This document shows positions 22,008 through 25,516 of a stretch of 25,516 bases of DNA, in pieces. Source of the DNA: Bacteroidales bacterium. GTDB taxonomy: Bacteria; Bacteroidota; Bacteroidia; Bacteroidales; ML635J-15. Position 1 is the first letter of the stretch, and the number at the start of each line of letters is the position of its first letter. The DNA is taken from positions 1 to 25,516 of the forward strand of contig JAGOEF010000001.1 of assembly GCA_017997855.1 (NCBI GenBank), in the 5' to 3' direction. The position numbers were made by a program, and so were the translations under genes. The notes under the pieces were generated by a model, which saw only the letters and a list, made by a program, of their open reading frames with translations, made no database searches and had not been told where the DNA came from.

Positions 22008-22802
22008 ATGAATATTTCGTTGAGGTTCATTCTTTTGTTATTGTTGCTATTTGTCCTGAGTGGATTTGTTTATGCTCAGGGTGAAATTGAATTTGAACGC
22101 GAACCTGATAATTATAACGAAAATTCGTTTGGCGCAAAATTGAATTCCAATGGCTGGGGCCTCGATTATCGCTTTTCGCAGCGAATAACCTATCGCTCAC
22201 GCTATTTTTACGAGGCAGGCTTTGATTATGTGAAAGATGCCAAAGAAATAAAAGTAATTAACCCATATTTTAATCAGCAACGAAAATTCGTTTTTGGAAA
22301 AATTCACTCTTTTCAGACAATAAAAGCGGGTATGGGCTACAACCGTTTATTGGTTGAAAAACGCGACAGGGGAAGCATTGCAATTAATGCTAATTTCAGT
22401 GCGGGCGGAATTTTAGGGATAGCAAAACCCATATACTATGAGTTGGTTGACAGCACCAAGGTGGTGGGCGATATTCAGTATTATTACAAGAATATTCACC
22501 GGCTCGATATTCATAAATATAACCCAACCGACGTGGTAGGCAAGGCCTCCTTTTTCGATGGTTTAAGCGAAACGAAATTTATTCCGGGTATTTTCGTGAA
22601 AGCTGCCTTGAATTTTGATTTCAGCCGTAATGTGATGAAGAGTAACCTTATTGAAACCGGCATAAATTGCGATTTTTACTTTAATGAAGTTGAAATTATG
22701 GCGGAAAACCCGAAAAGCTTGTTTTTATCAATTTATGTATCATATAGGTTTGGGTCAAAGTACAACGCCAATCTTAGCCGTGAGGCACGAAAAGAAAACT
22801 AA
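22008..22802 (+). CDS. Predicted outer-membrane beta-barrel protein, function unknown
   Basis: 264 residues from ATG 22008; an in-frame TTG two codons earlier is possible but adds nothing to the signal peptide (MNISLRFILLLLLLFVLSGF, cleavage after VYAQ). The mature part has alternating strands with aromatic girdle residues (GWGLDYRFSQRITYRSRYFY, FQTIKAGMGYNRLL, SIAINANFSAGGILGIA, LIETGINCDFYFNEVEIM) and a late strand SLFLSIYVSYRFG, then a short charged tail. This fits a barrel of about 8-12 strands. I recognise no named family. It sits between the tiny lipoprotein and the beta-propeller protein gene on the same strand. The envelope location is well supported; the role is not known. Confidence 0.82.
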   Translation: MNISLRFILLLLLLFVLSGFVYAQGEIEFEREPDNYNENSFGAKLNSNGWGLDYRFSQRITYRSRYFYEAGFDYVKDAKEIKVINPYFNQQRKFVFGKIHSFQTIKAGMGYNRLLVEKRDRGSIAINANFSAGGILGIAKPIYYELVDSTKVVGDIQYYYKNIHRLDIHKYNPTDVVGKASFFDGLSETKFIPGIFVKAALNFDFSRNVMKSNLIETGINCDFYFNEVEIMAENPKSLFLSIYVSYRFGSKYNANLSREARKEN

Positions 22803-22823
22803 TGTTTTTTCTAATGTTAATTT

Positions 22824-22852
22824 TTTGTTTTAAGAAAAATCATTTATATTTA
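22824..22852 (+). promoter_or_regulatory. Candidate promoter of the beta-propeller protein gene
   Basis: TTTG (22824-22827), 17 bases, then TATATTTA (22845-22852). The -7 box is the same one-off variant as at the other T9SS cargo gene (17827-17834). The leader to ATG 22909 would be about 50 bases. Confidence 0.4.
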
Positions 22853-22908
22853 GAGGTTTAAAAGAAGTTCGGTTGAATTGAAATATTATTTATGTAAATA
22901 GTTTATTA

Positions 22909-25516
22909 TGAGAAAGTTAACTTTACTTGTATTGTTAGTGTCCGCCATGGGTGCGGCAGTTTTAACAGCTGTTATTTCGCAAAGAAATGCCAAATCGGTG
23001 TATGTTCCGCAGTCTGATGATACTGTTTTGGCGAATAATGGTTTTTCGGGAGCCGCAAAATGGATTTTCGAAAGGCAGGCAAACCTCGAAACAGGAATGA
23101 TTAATCCTTTAGCCATTGAGAATGCAGCAAGGCAGGTTGGCAGGATGAAGTCTTCGAAGAATTCTTTAAACCTAAACTGGGAATTTGCAGGCCCTTCAAA
23201 TATTGGAGGCAGGTGCAGGGCTATTCAAATTGATAAAACCAACCCCGATATTCTATATGTGGGCGGTGTTTCGGGTGGACTGTGGAAGTCAACAACCGGA
23301 GGAACAAGTTGGGTTCAGGTTAAATATGCCGGTGATGCTGAAACCGGAACTATTCCCAATCTGAATATCAGCAGTATTTGCCAAACCAGCAACGGTGATA
23401 TTTATTTCGGAACAGGCGAATTATTCGCAAATCCTTATGGTAGCGGTAATACCGGTTTTCAGGGAGCCGGTATCTGGAAATCAACCGATGGTGTGACTTT
23501 TTCACGACTCGCATCAACCTGGTCGGATGCCACCAGCAAAAACACTTTTGTGTTTGTAAACCGTCTCGTGGCTCATCCTACACAGGCCAATACCTTATAT
23601 GCAGCAACCAAGCGTGGTTTAATGGTTACTACCGATGGTGGAGAAACCTGGACTAATCCAATACACAACGTAGCTGATTTCCCCATTACCGAAACCTGCG
23701 GAACCGTGGCAATAAGCAGCGATGGAACCCATATCATTGTTGACCTTGGTGCACAGGTATATGTTTCGCACAACAGCGGTACCACCGAATCGTGGGTAAA
23801 AGTTACCGGCAGCAACGAAGGTAATCTTCCTACTACTTCTATCAGAACTGAACTGGCGATTGCTCCTTCCGATAAAAATATTATGTACGCCCAAACAACC
23901 AAAAGCGACAGGAGCCTCTTAAATATTTATCGTTCGACCGACGGAGGTCTTACATGGTCTATTATCGGTCCTGGTGGTAGTGCAACATTTAATCCATTGG
24001 GTGAGCAAGGCGACTACGACAATGTTATCGCAGTGTATCCCGATGATGCCAATTCAATTATTGTAGGCGGACAATATAGTTTATGGAAATGGGGACTTAC
24101 AACGGGTTGGGATATGCTCACCATGTGGTCGGTAGATCAGAATAGCCCAATGTATGTACATGCCGACCAGCACGAAATTAAATTCCATCCTACAAACCCC
24201 GATATTGTTTACTGCGGTAGTGATGGTGGAATACATCGTTCGATTAATGGTGGTACCTATTGGACAACGCTGAATAAAAATTTCGGAGTTACCCAGTTCT
24301 ATGCAATTGGACACAACGGAACGAATAAATTGATTGGTGGCACACAAGACAACGGTACTTTATATATTGACCCCGATCGTACGGTTACCACGGGGCTCGA
24401 AAATGAAGCTGTTTCTGTTTCGGGTGGTGATGGAGGTTACAGCGAAATTTCACAGATAGAACCCTCCATTATGTTCAGTACAATATATTATGGATCTTTG
24501 TATCGTTCCGAAGATACTGGAGAAACCATGGCTTCGTTTTACAATACCCGCTTGGAAAATAGTGCAAAACCCGGTGATGAAACCCAGGGACATCCTTTTG
24601 TAACTCCCATTGCCTTATGGGAAAGTTTCAACGATGTTAATTCTATCGAAACGGTTAGTTTGATTGCTAACCGCGATTATGAAGCCGGTGAAACTGTATT
24701 TATCGAAAGCCATATTAAAGATAATTATGTGCGGGTTACCCTTGATGCCCCTGTTGCCCAGTACGATACCATTGTGGCCACCGATCATTACCAGTCGAGG
24801 ATGGCTGTTGGCTTCAAAGGCGGAGTGTGGATGACTACCCAGGCTTTAAATTTCAGGGTTACTCCCAACTGGCAGCCTGTGGCCAATTTGCGCAAAGAAG
24901 CCAACGATTACGAAGTTGTTCAATGCATTGAATTCAGCGCCGATGGTGCGTTCATGTATTTTGCAACCAACCGTTACACCAGTGGCGGTTCAAGTTCTAT
25001 CCTTTACAGATTAGGCGACTTTAACGAGCATCGTCTCGATAGTGCCCGCGACGCTGATTTCAGTACGTACGAACTTGAATTGGTGCCGATTGCTGTGTTC
25101 GGTAGCCGCACAATTACCGGTATTGGAGTTGATCCAGAATCATCAGGTAATGTAGTTGTTACTTTAGGTAACTACGAAAACAACGATTATATTTATTATT
25201 CTACCAGTGCCAATGTAGCTCCGGCTGTAACTTCAGGTCCGGGTAGCTTTGTTGCAAAACAAGGAAATCTGCCGGCTATGCCTTGCTATGATGCATTAAT
25301 TCTTTGGAACGATTCACGTAAAGTGCTTGTCGGAACTGAATTTGGTGTATTTGGCACAGCTGATATTACTGCGGCCAATCCGGTTTGGACCGATGAGAAC
25401 GGGAACGGACTTGATTATGTTCCGGTATATCACCTACGTCAGCAAATAATTCCGAACGGATGGATGCCCGATATGCAATTCGACAACGGAATCAGAAATC
25501 ATGGCTACATTTGGGC
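22909..25516 (+). CDS. BNR/Asp-box beta-propeller secreted protein (cut by window end)
   Basis: At least 869 codons, open to the window end. Signal peptide MRKLTLLVLLVSAMGAAVLT (cleavage near residue 25). From about residue 90 the protein is a VPS10/sortilin-like or sialidase-like beta-propeller. Asp-box motifs (S-x-D-G-G-x-T-W) appear as KSTTGGTSW (127-135), KSTDGVTF (191-198), TTDGGETW (241-248), RSTDGGLTW (342-350) and RSINGGTYW (444-452), each after an IxPxxPxxxYxG-like strand. EFAGPSNIGGRCRAIQID at 92-109 is the usual start of this propeller type. It is longer than one seven-bladed propeller, so a second propeller or additional domains follow. A T9SS sorting domain would be expected at the unseen C-terminus. 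No sialidase arginine triad can be confirmed. Substrate unknown. Confidence 0.9.

Overview
The window reads as chromosomal DNA of a free-living or gut-type member of the Bacteroidota, most likely near the Bacteroidales/Marinilabiliales. Three things support this. Three proteins look like type IX secretion (T9SS) cargo: two end in a complete C-terminal sorting domain and the third is cut by the window edge. Several genes are preceded by the Bacteroidota-type promoter (TTTG or TTG, about 17-21 bases, then TAnnTTTG) rather than a sigma70 box. Housekeeping genes such as ppdK, gcvT and mnmA have sequences typical of the phylum. I see no rRNA or tRNA gene, phage, insertion sequence or CRISPR array.

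Layout. Positions 1-1563 (minus) hold the N-terminal 521 codons of pyruvate phosphate dikinase. A 540-base gap with degenerate repeat-like sequence and a perfect 16-bp palindrome leads to gcvT (2104-3225, plus). A hairpin terminator follows, overlapping the promoter of a TtcA-like tRNA thiolase (3308-4105, plus). Positions 4106-4425 are a convergent gap filled with nested inverted and direct repeats.

Positions 4426-12462 are a run of eight minus-strand genes with spacings of -4 to 61 bases, probably one transcription unit driven from a promoter at 12486-12517. In transcription order they are: a secreted MORN-like/YwqK repeat protein, mnmA, a lipoprotein, a secreted subtilisin-like T9SS protease, xseA, an outer-membrane beta-barrel protein, an LpxL-type acyltransferase and a metallo-beta-lactamase-fold hydrolase. 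The unit mixes tRNA modification and DNA repair with envelope biogenesis.

Positions 12732-13658 (plus) encode an M23/LysM cell-wall peptidase, convergent with a DUF748/AsmA-like inner-membrane protein (13675-15849, minus). A strong terminator then ends an MFS transporter gene (15963-17645, minus). From 17860 to the window end all genes are plus-strand and encode envelope or secreted proteins. These are a 1267-residue T9SS surface protein with a duplicated domain and six regular ~69-residue modules, a 42-residue lipoprotein with a near-ideal promoter, an outer-membrane protein, and a BNR/Asp-box beta-propeller protein cut by the window end.

The most interesting points are the modular surface protein, the tiny lipoprotein next to an outer-membrane protein, the repeat mosaic at 4159-4401, and the terminator that overlaps the next gene's promoter. 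No clearly new defence or mobile system was found.
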